From Clostridia bacterium (GTDB lineage Bacteria > Bacillota > Clostridia > Christensenellales > Borkfalkiaceae): 48,622 nucleotides of DNA. A program made the translations under genes and the position numbers. The stretch spans positions 1 through 48,622 of the forward strand of contig CAAGAM010000012.1 of assembly GCA_900767815.1 (NCBI GenBank). The letters are read 5' to 3'. This document shows, piece after piece, positions 25,520-34,343 of this stretch; within the stretch, counting starts at the first letter, position 1; each line of letters starts with the position of its first letter. Under the pieces are notes generated by a model that was not told the DNA's origin, ran no database searches, and saw nothing but the letters and a program-made list of their open reading frames with translations.

Positions 25520-26533
25520 TTATTTGAATAATTCGGCAAATTCAGAGTATTTGAATTCGGTCTTTAATAAACTCACATCCTGATAGTTAACTCTTACGCG
25601 ACCGCCGACTACCGTTATTCCGTAAAAATCAAATACATGATAAACATTGTTTTCTTTATCAATCATGCCGTATCGGTTTTCTCTGATATCAAAATATATA
25701 ACGTCTATCGTCGGTAAAATCTTTTCGTTTATGTATACCTTTTCCACCTCGTATAGTTTATCTTTCGAAAATCCGAGTTTTTCCACCTCTTCTTTTTTGA
25801 CAGTGATTGTCTTTTCGTGCAGGCGGAAAGGAGTTTCATTGCTATAAGTAAGATAATAATTTTGGTCGTAAGGCGCACTTTGTTGGACTCTTCTGAAAAG
25901 GAGGGCGATAAGAAATATTTTCGGAGCGTCTACTTTTTTGTCGGATTTTAAAATTGTGTTATCGTCTTGTTCTATTCTCACATACCCGTCTTCACATATC
26001 ATATATTTTTTTCTGTTGCCGAAAAGATTAACTAAAACATAATATCCGTATTGGGTTTCGTCTGAACTTGCAAATTCGATATTATCGAGCATTACTTTAA
26101 AATATTGTTGCCAATAAGCATTGTTTACCCGTGGAGTTGAATAGAAATAATCGGTGATTTCGGTTGTTTCGATATGAAAAAGAGAATAATCATCCGAAAA
26201 TTCCATGTCGGATGTAATTCCCGAGCATTTATACGTAACGTCGAATGAGTTTTCGGTACTAAAAGAAAAATAAGCTTCGCCTGCCGAGATATCGAGTTTG
26301 GGGTAATTTCCGTTTTCATCTGCGTTTACGGTTTCGGAAAGATTTTCAAAAACGACCGAATACATTTCTTTGTCGGATAACGGCATGCCCGATTTGTCCG
26401 AAGTGCTGTCTCGCATACTTTCGGGCGTTGGTTCCGTTGAATGCCCGGAAGTGTTTCCGCATGCAAAAAATATAGTCAACGACAAAACAGAAAATATAAA
26501 ACACAAAATTCTTTTTATCTTCTTATCAAACAT
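25520..26533 (-). CDS. Putative lipoprotein of unknown function
   Basis: A 337-residue product starting MFDKKIKRILCFIFSVLSL with a lipobox cysteine at residue 25 (IFFACGN), then a Ser/Thr/Pro linker, so it is probably a surface lipoprotein. The rest is mixed alpha/beta with many aromatic and acidic residues; no family is recognised. The start at 26533 is preferred because GGAGAT lies 8-10 nt upstream and a signal peptide begins there; an upstream in-frame start at 26656 would put 41 residues before it. A TATAAT box lies about 30 nt upstream. It stands alone between the tRNA-Trp repeat region and the divergent VTT gene. Confidence 0.75.
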   Translation of the reverse strand: MFDKKIKRILCFIFSVLSLTIFFACGNTSGHSTEPTPESMRDSTSDKSGMPLSDKEMYSVVFENLSETVNADENGNYPKLDISAGEAYFSFSTENSFDVTYKCSGITSDMEFSDDYSLFHIETTEITDYFYSTPRVNNAYWQQYFKVMLDNIEFASSDETQYGYYVLVNLFGNRKKYMICEDGYVRIEQDDNTILKSDKKVDAPKIFLIALLFRRVQQSAPYDQNYYLTYSNETPFRLHEKTITVKKEEVEKLGFSKDKLYEVEKVYINEKILPTIDVIYFDIRENRYGMIDKENNVYHVFDFYGITVVGGRVRVNYQDVSLLKTEFKYSEFAELFK

Positions 26534-26679
26534 AATCAAATCTCCTCGCTTATTGAAAAGATTATAACACAAAATATCATCAATACGCAATCGTTTTGTT
26601 ATAAATAAATCACTTATCTTAATTATAATTCTTATATCGTCTATAATAAAATTCAATACTTGACGGCGAGGAATTGTTG

Positions 26680-26697
26680 TCCGATTATTTAATCGGA
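26680..26697. promoter_or_regulatory. Inverted repeat upstream of the VTT gene
   Basis: TCCGATTA and TAATCGGA (8 bp, TT spacer). A possible promoter, TTGACG (about 26660), 17 nt and GATTAT, overlaps it, so a repressor site is conceivable. No Shine-Dalgarno sequence precedes the ATG at 26737; the preceding 40 nt are almost pure A/T. Confidence 0.4.
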
Positions 26698-26736
26698 ATA
26701 AAATAATATAAAATTAAAATAATATATATATATACT

Positions 26737-27666
26737 ATGAAAAAAGATAAAATCGAAATATTAAAAACCGTTCTTTCGTGTTCCGTGATCGTTGTTTTAG
26801 GCGCGGCTGCGATTGTTTTCGGCTTGTTGTATATGAATTTAACGAATATTTCCTTTCTCGAAAGGCATAAAAGGCTTGTCGAAACGCTTTTTATAATAAT
26901 TATCGGGCTTGTAACGATAATTTCCGTTGTGTGTCAACTCTCCGATAAAAAATTCGTTTACAGACTGACTTTTCTTACGCTTATATTGATGACGGCGGCT
27001 CTTGCGGTTTTGTACGTTATGCAAATAACCGGGCTGTGGGATAAAATCGATTCCGTTGAAGACTTGAGAAATTATGTGAGCGGTTTCGGTGGGTATGCCG
27101 TGTTTATTTTTATCGCGATACAGTTTCTTCAGGTTGTCGTTTTGCCGATACCGGGGTTTATAACCGTAAGCGTCGGCGTGCTTTTGTTCGGGGCGTTCAG
27201 AGGTTCCGTATACAGCGTTATAGGTATTGTTTCCGCGTCGATCGTCGCGTTTTTCATCGGCAGAGTATTCGGCTATAAAGTTGCGGGTTGGCTTGTCGGA
27301 AAAGAGAATCTCGATAAAGGACTCGAACTTGTAAAGGGCAAAGATAAAGTGATTCTGACCTTTATGTTTCTTTTCCCGTTTTTCCCCGACGACGTGCTTT
27401 GTTTCGTGGCGGGGCTTTCATCGATGAGCGTTCCGTATTATATAGTTATGATAACTATTACGAGAATAATCAATATAGTCGTTTCGGCGTATTCGGTTAA
27501 CGGCAGCATTATTCCGTATAACACGTGGTGGGGAATACTTTTATGGATAGCGGTGTTTATTCTTGTAGCCGCGCTCTGCTATGTGATATATAAGCACGGA
27601 GATAAAATAGAAAACTTCTTTAAAAGCAAGTTTTCAAAAAGGAAAAATAATTACAAAAAAAAGTAA
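26737..27666 (+). CDS. VTT-domain (TVP38/TMEM64, DedA-like) membrane protein
   Basis: A 309-residue polytopic membrane protein. Three N-terminal helices precede the VTT/SNARE-associated core: LQVVVLPIPGFITVSVGVLLFG, then FIGRVFGYKVAGWLVG, and FPFFPDDVLCFVAGLSSM with the conserved acidic-proline loop. Family members are implicated in lipid scrambling or undecaprenyl/phospholipid flipping. The C-terminus is Lys-rich and probably cytoplasmic. It lies 64 nt upstream of galT, which has its own promoter. Substrate is not inferable. Confidence 0.85.
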   Translation: MKKDKIEILKTVLSCSVIVVLGAAAIVFGLLYMNLTNISFLERHKRLVETLFIIIIGLVTIISVVCQLSDKKFVYRLTFLTLILMTAALAVLYVMQITGLWDKIDSVEDLRNYVSGFGGYAVFIFIAIQFLQVVVLPIPGFITVSVGVLLFGAFRGSVYSVIGIVSASIVAFFIGRVFGYKVAGWLVGKENLDKGLELVKGKDKVILTFMFLFPFFPDDVLCFVAGLSSMSVPYYIVMITITRIINIVVSAYSVNGSIIPYNTWWGILLWIAVFILVAALCYVIYKHGDKIENFFKSKFSKRKNNYKKK

Positions 27667-27695
27667 TATAATGATTATTTTAACTTTGTTTTTTG

Positions 27696-27724
27696 TTGTA
27701 AAAAAAACATAGAAATGATATAAT
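27696..27724 (+). promoter_or_regulatory. Promoter giving a probably leaderless galT mRNA
   Basis: TTGTAA (27696-27701), a 17-nt spacer and a perfect TATAAT (27719-27724) are followed by AAAAAT and the ATG at 27731. The 6-nt gap leaves no ribosome-binding site; it is the third gene in the window with this geometry. Confidence 0.6.
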
Positions 27725-27730
27725 AAAAAT

Positions 27731-29272
27731 ATGGTTAACGGAAAATATTTAGTAGAGAAACTTATTGTTTATGCAAAATCGTTTTTATATCTTGCCGAAA
27801 CCGACGAAATATATATGAGAAACTGCCTTCTGGCATCGCTTCGTCTTTCGTCGCCTCTTTCGGAAGTTCCGAATCTTGATTTTATCAAGGAAATGAGCGT
27901 TCCGGACGTGTTGTTCGACGAGATTAAAGATTATTCGCGCGAAAACGCTATAGCGAGCGACGACACGCAGGCAACTCTGTTCGCCGCTTCCGTGTTCGGA
28001 ATGCTCACTCAGAAGCCTTCCGAAATAAATACGACGTTCAGTTATTTAAAGGAAAAAATGGGCGCGCAGGCGGCTTGCGATTACCTTTATAACCTGAGCG
28101 TTATGAACAATTACATACAAAAAACGGCAATTTCAAAAAATTTATTGTGGGAATACCGCGACGGCGATAACGTTCTGGAAATAACCATAAATCTTTCCAA
28201 GCCCGAAAAAGACAATAAGGATATAATGAAGCTTGCAAAAGCTCCCGTAGACGGCGAAAAATATCCTAAATGCGCCCTTTGCCCCGAAAACGAAGGGTAT
28301 TTAGGTTCGTACACTCATCCGCCGAGATCCAATCTTCGTACCGTTTCTTTAACTTTGGGCGGGGAAGACTGGAGCCTTCAATATTCTCCTTACGCTTATT
28401 TCAACGAGCATTGCATCGTTTTCAATAAACATCACACGCCCATGCGGATGACGAGGCAGACGATAACGAAATTATTCGATTTTATCGATATTTTGCCGAA
28501 CTATTTCGTCGGAAGCAATTCCGACTTGCCGATTGTAGGCGGTTCTATTTTAAATCACGAACACTATCAGGGCGGCAGACACGAAATGCCGATGCACAAG
28601 GCTAAACCGAGATATACTTTAACGAGCGAAAAGTTCCCCGACGTCGAGATTTCCATTCTTAACTGGTATAATTCCGCGATAAGGCTTACCGGTTACAACA
28701 AAAACACGATATGCGAACTCGGCGGAGATATCGTAGACGCATGGAAAGCTTACAGCGACGAAAGCGTAGGGATAATCAACAGCGCGGAAGAAAGGCATAA
28801 CACATGCACGCCCATCGCGAGATATCTTTCGGACAGTAAATTCTGTCTTGAAATAATTCTCAGAAACAATATTACGACGGAAGAATATCCCGACGGCGTT
28901 TTTCACGCTCATCCCGAATATCACAATATCAAAAAAGAGGGTATAGGTCTTATCGAAGCGATGGGATTATACATTCTTCCCGGAAGGTTGAAAAAACAGA
29001 TCGAGCAGATAGCCGATATATTGTGCGGCGACGCGCCGTTCTGCCCCGAGAAAATAGAACCGACCGATCCGTTATACGTGCATAAGAAAATGATAACCGA
29101 GCTTAAAGAAGCAAATCCCGATCTCGACGATAGGGAAAAAGCGCTCGAAATCATCAGAAAACGCATAAACGAAACGTGCGTTCATATTCTCGAAAACACC
29201 GCCGTTTTCAAAACGAACGAAACGGGAACGCTTGCTTTCAGAAGATTTTTGAATACGTTATCGATCAAATGA
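27731..29272 (+). CDS. galT: UDP-glucose-hexose-1-phosphate uridylyltransferase, Firmicutes type
   Basis: Leloir-pathway enzyme exchanging UMP between UDP-glucose and galactose-1-phosphate. At 513 residues it belongs to the long Firmicutes (GalT2) class. Recognisable segments are YSPYAYFNEHCIVFN, the active-site histidine region LNHEHYQGGRHEMPM, FHAHPEYHNIKKEGIGLIEAMGL and LPGRL. CALCPENEGY is a cysteine-containing motif shared with this class. No galK or galE is adjacent. It has its own promoter and terminator. Confidence 0.93.
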   Translation: MVNGKYLVEKLIVYAKSFLYLAETDEIYMRNCLLASLRLSSPLSEVPNLDFIKEMSVPDVLFDEIKDYSRENAIASDDTQATLFAASVFGMLTQKPSEINTTFSYLKEKMGAQAACDYLYNLSVMNNYIQKTAISKNLLWEYRDGDNVLEITINLSKPEKDNKDIMKLAKAPVDGEKYPKCALCPENEGYLGSYTHPPRSNLRTVSLTLGGEDWSLQYSPYAYFNEHCIVFNKHHTPMRMTRQTITKLFDFIDILPNYFVGSNSDLPIVGGSILNHEHYQGGRHEMPMHKAKPRYTLTSEKFPDVEISILNWYNSAIRLTGYNKNTICELGGDIVDAWKAYSDESVGIINSAEERHNTCTPIARYLSDSKFCLEIILRNNITTEEYPDGVFHAHPEYHNIKKEGIGLIEAMGLYILPGRLKKQIEQIADILCGDAPFCPEKIEPTDPLYVHKKMITELKEANPDLDDREKALEIIRKRINETCVHILENTAVFKTNETGTLAFRRFLNTLSIK

Positions 29273-29293
29273 AATAAAATAAAAAAAATTTCT

Positions 29294-29322
29294 AAAAAGG
29301 CACAAGTTTTGGTGCCTTTTTT
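29294..29322 (+). terminator. Intrinsic terminator after galT
   Basis: AAAAAGGCAC pairs with GTGCCTTTTT around an 8-nt loop, with a T-run at the end; it begins 22 nt after the galT stop. Confidence 0.88.
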
Positions 29323-29324
29323 AA

Positions 29325-29353
29325 TTGAAAAAAAAAGAGTTTTGGTGTATAAT
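29325..29353 (+). promoter_or_regulatory. Promoter of the Na+-decarboxylase cluster
   Basis: TTGAAA (29325-29330), a 17-nt spacer and TATAAT (29348-29353). A GGAGGA ribosome-binding site (29375-29380) precedes the GTG start at 29387. Confidence 0.8.
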
Positions 29354-29386
29354 GACTATATATAAAATTAAAATGGAGGAGTTTTT

Positions 29387-30769
29387 GTGAATAAAATTGA
29401 TTTACTTAAAACTCGCAGGGCAAAATTGCTCGAAGCCGGTAAAGATATAAGAGCGGATATCTCCGCTTTAACCGACGACGGCAGCTTTGTCGAGCTGGAC
29501 GCTTATGCGTTTTCTCATAGCGATTTTTACAATGAGGACGCGCAGGGCGAAGGTGTCGTAACGGGATATGCGACGATAAACGACGTTCCCGTTTACGTGG
29601 TTGCGCAAAATGTCAACGTGTTATCGGGCGGCGTAAGCAAAGCAAATTGCGCCAAAATCAAAAAATGTCTCGATAAGGCGCTTGCAGGCGGAAAACCCGT
29701 CGTTTACCTTTTCAATTCCTTAGGGGTAAGGATAGGCGAAGGCGTAAACGTTCTCGAGGGGCTTGCGGAAGTTATTTCCGCTTCCGACGATCTTAAGGGC
29801 GAAGTTCCGCAATTTTCAATCGTTAAAGGCGAACTTTACGGTTCGTTTGCGCTTTTAGCCGCAAATGCAGACTTCAATCTTATGACGAAAGACGCGGCGG
29901 TTGCATATGCAAGTCCGTTCGTTATTTCCGCGAAATCCGACAAAAACGTCGATAAGACGGAAGTCGGCGGAGTTAAAGCGTCGAAATACAATTCGGTTTC
30001 GACGATCGAAATCGCCGATATCGAAGACGCAAAAGCAAAAATCGCGGAGATCCTTTCGATTCTTCCCGTAACGGCGGAAATCGTAACGGATACCGACGAC
30101 GATCTCAACAGAGCAACCGAAAGTCTCGATGAGAAAATTTGCGCCGGATGCTTAACGAAAGCCGTATTCGATAACGGTAAATTTATCGAAATGAACGCGG
30201 AGTTCCGTCCCGAAGTTAAAACGGGTATCGGCAGAATCGGCGGAATAAGTGCGGCTGCCGTAATTTTCGACCAGAACGACGAGGGCGTCGAGCTTGAACT
30301 CGGCATCGTTTCCAAAATTAAAGAATTCGCATATTTTGCCGCAGATAACGGTTTGCCGCTCGTAACTTTCGTTAACGCGCTCGGCATCAAAGCGGATATG
30401 GCGACGAGTAATTCCGCGATAATGAAAGAGATCTGCCACCTCGTTTCGGGGCTTAAATGCTGCGAAAGAATATCCGTCGTAACCAAAAAAGCAATCGGTC
30501 TCGGATATACGCTTTTCGCGTCTAAGTCTATCGGAAACGAATATTCTTATGCGTTTGCAAATTCGAAAATCGCTCTTTTCGACGGCGCGGCATCCGCGGC
30601 GGCGTTCGGCGATTTCAAGGTCACCGATACGGATAAGCTTGCGGAAAAGTATTCCGAAGAAAACGCAGATCCCGTAAACGCCGCAAAAGACGGTTATATC
30701 GATAACATCATCGAACCGCAGTTTGTAAGAGCATACGTTATTTCGGCTCTTCAGACGTTAGTGAGGTAA
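29387..30769 (+). CDS. Divergent carboxyltransferase subunit of a Na+-translocating decarboxylase (MmdA-like)
   Basis: A 460-residue member of the acyl-CoA carboxyltransferase (crotonase-like) family, shorter than the usual roughly 510-residue MmdA/PccB. Both halves are visible: KPVVYLFNSLGVRIGEGV for the first domain and KKAIGLGYTLFASKSIGNEY for the second. The usual SGGARIQEG is SLGVRIGEG, the PCAGG oxyanion motif is ELYGS, and GGAY is GLGY. The protein keeps the family frame but not its standard catalytic glycines. It heads the cluster with oadG-, biotin carrier-, oadB- and oadA-like genes. The substrate is unknown; methylmalonyl-CoA decarboxylase is one possibility. Confidence 0.8.
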   Translation: MNKIDLLKTRRAKLLEAGKDIRADISALTDDGSFVELDAYAFSHSDFYNEDAQGEGVVTGYATINDVPVYVVAQNVNVLSGGVSKANCAKIKKCLDKALAGGKPVVYLFNSLGVRIGEGVNVLEGLAEVISASDDLKGEVPQFSIVKGELYGSFALLAANADFNLMTKDAAVAYASPFVISAKSDKNVDKTEVGGVKASKYNSVSTIEIADIEDAKAKIAEILSILPVTAEIVTDTDDDLNRATESLDEKICAGCLTKAVFDNGKFIEMNAEFRPEVKTGIGRIGGISAAAVIFDQNDEGVELELGIVSKIKEFAYFAADNGLPLVTFVNALGIKADMATSNSAIMKEICHLVSGLKCCERISVVTKKAIGLGYTLFASKSIGNEYSYAFANSKIALFDGAASAAAFGDFKVTDTDKLAEKYSEENADPVNAAKDGYIDNIIEPQFVRAYVISALQTLVR

Positions 30770-30772
30770 ATC

Positions 30773-31105
30773 ATGTTGTTTAATTTATTGGAATCGACCG
30801 CTTCTTTCGGTGAAAAAGCCGCAGACGGAGCGATTACCTTTCTGATCGGAATGGCCGTTATCTTTTTAGGAATGACGATCCTTATTCTTTGCGTAACGGG
30901 TTTCGGTAAAATTGCCGACGCGATCGCAAGGAAAGCCGAAAAGAAACCGGAAATGAAAAAAGATGAAATAAAAGCCGAAACGACAGTTTCTGACGATGCA
31001 ATTCCCGAAGATATCAGAGTTGCGATCATTGCCGCAGTTTCCGCATATTATGCCGAAAACGGAAGCAAAAACGAATTTACCGTTAAAAAAATCAAGAGAA
31101 TATAA
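30773..31105 (+). CDS. OadG/MmdD-like small membrane subunit
   Basis: A 110-residue protein with one transmembrane helix (ITFLIGMAVIFLGMTILILCV, about 23-43), a Lys/Glu-rich linker, and a C-terminal helix (IRVAIIAAVSAYYAEN) typical of the gamma/delta subunit that holds the decarboxylase complex to the membrane. GTGAGG precedes the ATG, 3 nt after the previous stop. The biotin carrier follows after 12 nt. Confidence 0.85.
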   Translation: MLFNLLESTASFGEKAADGAITFLIGMAVIFLGMTILILCVTGFGKIADAIARKAEKKPEMKKDEIKAETTVSDDAIPEDIRVAIIAAVSAYYAENGSKNEFTVKKIKRI

Positions 31106-31117
31106 GGAGAAAATAAA

Positions 31118-31465
31118 ATGCGTAATTTTGTAATAACCATAGACGGAAAACAGTATCAGGTAGGAGTTGAAGAAGTCGGTGCAACGCCTTCTCAGGTCAC
31201 TCCCGTAGTCACCGAAGTCAAGCCTGTTCAGGCTGCCGCTCCCGCCGTTACGAACGGAACGAAGGTAAACGCTCCCATGCCGGGAATGATTAAGCAGCTT
31301 TCCAAAGAAGAAGGCGCAACCGTTAAAAAGGGCGAAGTTATTCTTATCCTCGAAGCAATGAAGATGGATAACGACATCACCGCTCCCTGCGACGGAAAAA
31401 TTTCTTACAAAGTAACGAAAGGCACGAATGTAGATACGGGTGCTTTGATGGCTGTTATCGGATAA
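31118..31465 (+). CDS. Biotin carrier protein of the Na+-decarboxylase
   Basis: A 115-residue biotinyl protein. An N-terminal beta segment (FVITIDGKQYQVGVEE) and a Pro/Ala/Val linker precede the biotinyl domain, with the acceptor lysine in EAMKM (Lys82). It carries CO2 from the carboxyltransferase to the membrane decarboxylase. AAGGAG precedes the ATG. Because the OadA-like protein downstream lacks its own biotin domain, this carrier probably serves it as well as the MmdA-like subunit. Confidence 0.92.
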   Translation: MRNFVITIDGKQYQVGVEEVGATPSQVTPVVTEVKPVQAAAPAVTNGTKVNAPMPGMIKQLSKEEGATVKKGEVILILEAMKMDNDITAPCDGKISYKVTKGTNVDTGALMAVIG

Positions 31466-31475
31466 GGAGAGAGCA

Positions 31476-32903
31476 ATGAACCTTATTTTAAACTCACTCT
31501 TAAAGCTCGATTTGGGAGAATCGCTTTATAATTTGTGGAAGAGTACGGGGCTTTACGAACTCGCAAGCACTTTCACGGCGGGCGGATGGCAAAATCTCGT
31601 GATGATTTTGATTTCGTGCGTTCTTTTCTATCTTGCGATCGTAAAAAAATTCGAGCCTCTTTTGCTTCTTCCGATAGCGTTCGGTATGTTTATCGTCAAC
31701 GTCCCGGGAGTATACCATATTCTTTTCGGTACGAAGGGTTATAAAATAACTTCGATAGCCTCAAACGCAACCGTTGCGACGGGTACCGCGGAAGAATTGG
31801 AAAAGCTTTTCGGAAACGTTAATCTGCAGGAATGGCTTACGCGGCTGAAAAGCACGGATGCGAGCAAAAATTACGTTCTGTCGGACGCTATTGCGTTTTA
31901 TCTCGAAAATAATGCGGTAACAATCGACGGCACAATTTATGCCGCAAACACTCTTACCGTCTCCACCGAGCAGGTAATAAGAGATTTCGGCTTATTCTAT
32001 TACATTTATAAAGGCGTAGACTGGGTTATTTTCCCGCCGATCATCTTTTTGGGTATCGGTGCGATGACCGATTTCGGTCCGCTTATCGCAAACCCGAAGA
32101 GCATGCTTATGGGCGCGGCGGCACAGCTCGGTATATTCATAACCTTCTTCGGCGCGTATTTGCTCGGCTTTACGGATGCAGCCGCTGCGGCTATCGCTAT
32201 TATCGGCGGCGCGGACGGTCCTACGGCTATTTACGTTGCCAAAAAGCTTGCGGAAGATCTGCTTCCCGCAATAGCCATAGCGGCATATTCTTACATGGCT
32301 TTGATTCCTATAATTCAGAAGCCCATCATGAGAGCCGTTACGACCAAGAAAGAAAGAGCGATAAAAATGAAACAGCTCCGCAAAGTTTCCAAGCTTGAAA
32401 GAGTTGCATTCCCGATAGTCGTATCTTTGGTCGTCGGCGTGTTGCTTCCCGACGCAATGCCTCTTCTCGGAATGCTCATGCTCGGAAACCTCCTGAGGGA
32501 ATCGGGCGTTTGCGGCAGACTTGTAGACACCGCTCAGAACGGACTTATGAACACCATAACCATCTTCCTTGGAGTTATGGTCGGTTCTAAGGCAACGGGC
32601 GCGCTCTTCCTGTCTTTCAACACGATAAAAATTATACTTCTCGGTCTCTTCGCGTTCTGCATGGGTACTCTCGGCGGACTTCTGGTCGGTAAGCTTATGT
32701 GCAAACTTTCGGGCGGAAAAATCAACCCGCTCATCGGTTCCGCGGGCGTTTCGGCTGTTCCTATGGCGGCGAGAATTTCTCAGGACGTAGGCAGAGAAAC
32801 CGATCCCGACAACCACCTTCTCATGCATGCGATGGGTCCGAACGTTGCGGGCGTTATCGGTTCCGCGATTGCCGCGGGCGTTCTTCTTGCCCTCTTCGGC
32901 TAA
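31476..32903 (+). CDS. oadB: Na+-translocating decarboxylase beta subunit
   Basis: A 475-residue membrane protein that decarboxylates carboxybiotin and exports Na+. Family motifs include IGAMTDFGPLIANPKS, the reentrant loop IIGGADGPTAIYV, GNLLRESGVCGRL and HAMGPNVAGVIGSAIAAG near the C-terminus. An insert of roughly 80 residues (about 85-165) after the first helices is predicted to lie outside the membrane. GGAGAG precedes the ATG and an oadA-type gene follows after 33 nt. The carboxybiotin donor is presumably the 31118 carrier. Confidence 0.93.
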   Translation: MNLILNSLLKLDLGESLYNLWKSTGLYELASTFTAGGWQNLVMILISCVLFYLAIVKKFEPLLLLPIAFGMFIVNVPGVYHILFGTKGYKITSIASNATVATGTAEELEKLFGNVNLQEWLTRLKSTDASKNYVLSDAIAFYLENNAVTIDGTIYAANTLTVSTEQVIRDFGLFYYIYKGVDWVIFPPIIFLGIGAMTDFGPLIANPKSMLMGAAAQLGIFITFFGAYLLGFTDAAAAAIAIIGGADGPTAIYVAKKLAEDLLPAIAIAAYSYMALIPIIQKPIMRAVTTKKERAIKMKQLRKVSKLERVAFPIVVSLVVGVLLPDAMPLLGMLMLGNLLRESGVCGRLVDTAQNGLMNTITIFLGVMVGSKATGALFLSFNTIKIILLGLFAFCMGTLGGLLVGKLMCKLSGGKINPLIGSAGVSAVPMAARISQDVGRETDPDNHLLMHAMGPNVAGVIGSAIAAGVLLALFG

Positions 32904-32936
32904 ATAAGTGTTTCTAAGTTATAAGGAGAAATAATT

Positions 32937-34343
32937 ATGGCAAAAAAAGTAATGATAACAGAAACGATTCTCCGCGACGCGCATCAGTCGCAGGCGGCGA
33001 CTCGTATGACGACGGAGCAGATGCTCCCGATGCTCGATAAATTGGACGATATAGGGTATTATTCTCTCGAAGCGTGGGGCGGAGCGACTTTCGATTCCTG
33101 CCTCAGATTCCTTCACGAGGATCCGTGGGAAAGGCTTCGCATTCTGAAATCTCACCTCAAAAAGACTAAGATTCAGATGCTTTTAAGAGGTCAGAACCTT
33201 CTCGGGTATAAGCATTATTCCGACGACGTCGTTGAGAAATTCATCGAATATTCGATTAAAAACGGCGTAGATGTAATAAGAGTTTTCGACGCGTTGAACG
33301 ACGTGAGAAACCTTAAAACGTCTATAAAGGCAATCAAGAAATACGGCGGAATCTGCGAAGTCGCGATTTCTTACACGACAAGCCCCGTACACACGAACGA
33401 ATATTTCGTAAATCTTGCAAAGGAATGCGAAGCTCTCGGTGCGGACAATATCTGCGTAAAGGATATGGCAAACCTCTTGTTGCCGTACACCGCATACGAC
33501 CTTATTTCGAGCCTTAAAAAGGCGTTGAAGCCCACCACCTTGGTTCATCTTCATACGCATAATACGACGGGTACGGGCGATATGGTAAACCTCAAAGCCA
33601 TCGAAGCGGGTTGCGATATCGTAGATACGGCTCTTTCGCCCCTCGGTAACGGTACTTCTCAGCCGACGACGGAAGCTCTCGTAAAAACCCTCGAAGGCAC
33701 GCCTTACGATACGGGTATCGATCTTCAGAAGCTTATCCCCATAACGAACTATTTCAAGACGGTTGCAAACGATCTCGAAAAAGCGGGATATCTTAACCCG
33801 AACGTAAGAAAAGTAGACGTTAACACGCTTGTATATCAGGTTCCGGGCGGAATGCTTTCCAACCTTATGAATCAGCTTAAACAGCAGAACAAACTCGATA
33901 AGCTCGACGACGTTTTGAAGGAAGTTCCCAACGTAAGAAAAGATTGCGGTTATCCGCCGCTCGTAACTCCTTCCAGCCAGATCGTCGGAACGCAAGCCGT
34001 TCTCAACGTTCTTTCGGGCGAAAGATACAAAATGGTAACGAAGGAATTTAAAGGTCTTTTAAAGGGCGAATACGGCAAACTTCCCGCTAACCCCGATCCG
34101 GAAGTCGTCAAAAAGGTTGTCAAGGACGAGAAGATTATAACTTGCCGTCCCGCCGATCTTATCAAACCCGAATACGAGAAGTATAAAAACGAAGTTGCCG
34201 AATATTCCGACAAAACGGAAGATATTCTTTCCTACGCGCTTTTCAACGAAGTTGCCGTCAATTTCTTCAAGTGGAGACTTGCAAACGAGAAAGGCGTAGA
34301 TAAAGATATGGCTAAAAACAACAACGGGGTATATCCCGTATGA
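32937..34343 (+). CDS. Oxaloacetate decarboxylase alpha / pyruvate carboxylase B-type carboxyltransferase, no biotin domain
   Basis: A 468-residue DRE-TIM carboxyltransferase of the 5S/OadA/PycB family that moves CO2 between oxaloacetate (or pyruvate) and biotin. Visible are TILRDAHQSQAATRM, CVKDMANLL with the lysine that is carbamylated in the family, metal-site HLHTHNTTGTGDM, and SPLGNGTSQP. The usual C-terminal biotinyl domain (about 120 residues with EAMKM) is absent, so it must use the separate carrier at 31118. AAGGAG precedes the ATG. The stop overlaps surE (ATGA), so the transcript probably continues. Confidence 0.9.
   Translation: MAKKVMITETILRDAHQSQAATRMTTEQMLPMLDKLDDIGYYSLEAWGGATFDSCLRFLHEDPWERLRILKSHLKKTKIQMLLRGQNLLGYKHYSDDVVEKFIEYSIKNGVDVIRVFDALNDVRNLKTSIKAIKKYGGICEVAISYTTSPVHTNEYFVNLAKECEALGADNICVKDMANLLLPYTAYDLISSLKKALKPTTLVHLHTHNTTGTGDMVNLKAIEAGCDIVDTALSPLGNGTSQPTTEALVKTLEGTPYDTGIDLQKLIPITNYFKTVANDLEKAGYLNPNVRKVDVNTLVYQVPGGMLSNLMNQLKQQNKLDKLDDVLKEVPNVRKDCGYPPLVTPSSQIVGTQAVLNVLSGERYKMVTKEFKGLLKGEYGKLPANPDPEVVKKVVKDEKIITCRPADLIKPEYEKYKNEVAEYSDKTEDILSYALFNEVAVNFFKWRLANEKGVDKDMAKNNNGVYPV

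Noticed and set aside
29836..30486. 216-codon minus-strand frame
   Set aside because: Antisense of the carboxyltransferase gene; Ser/Ala-rich with no motif.
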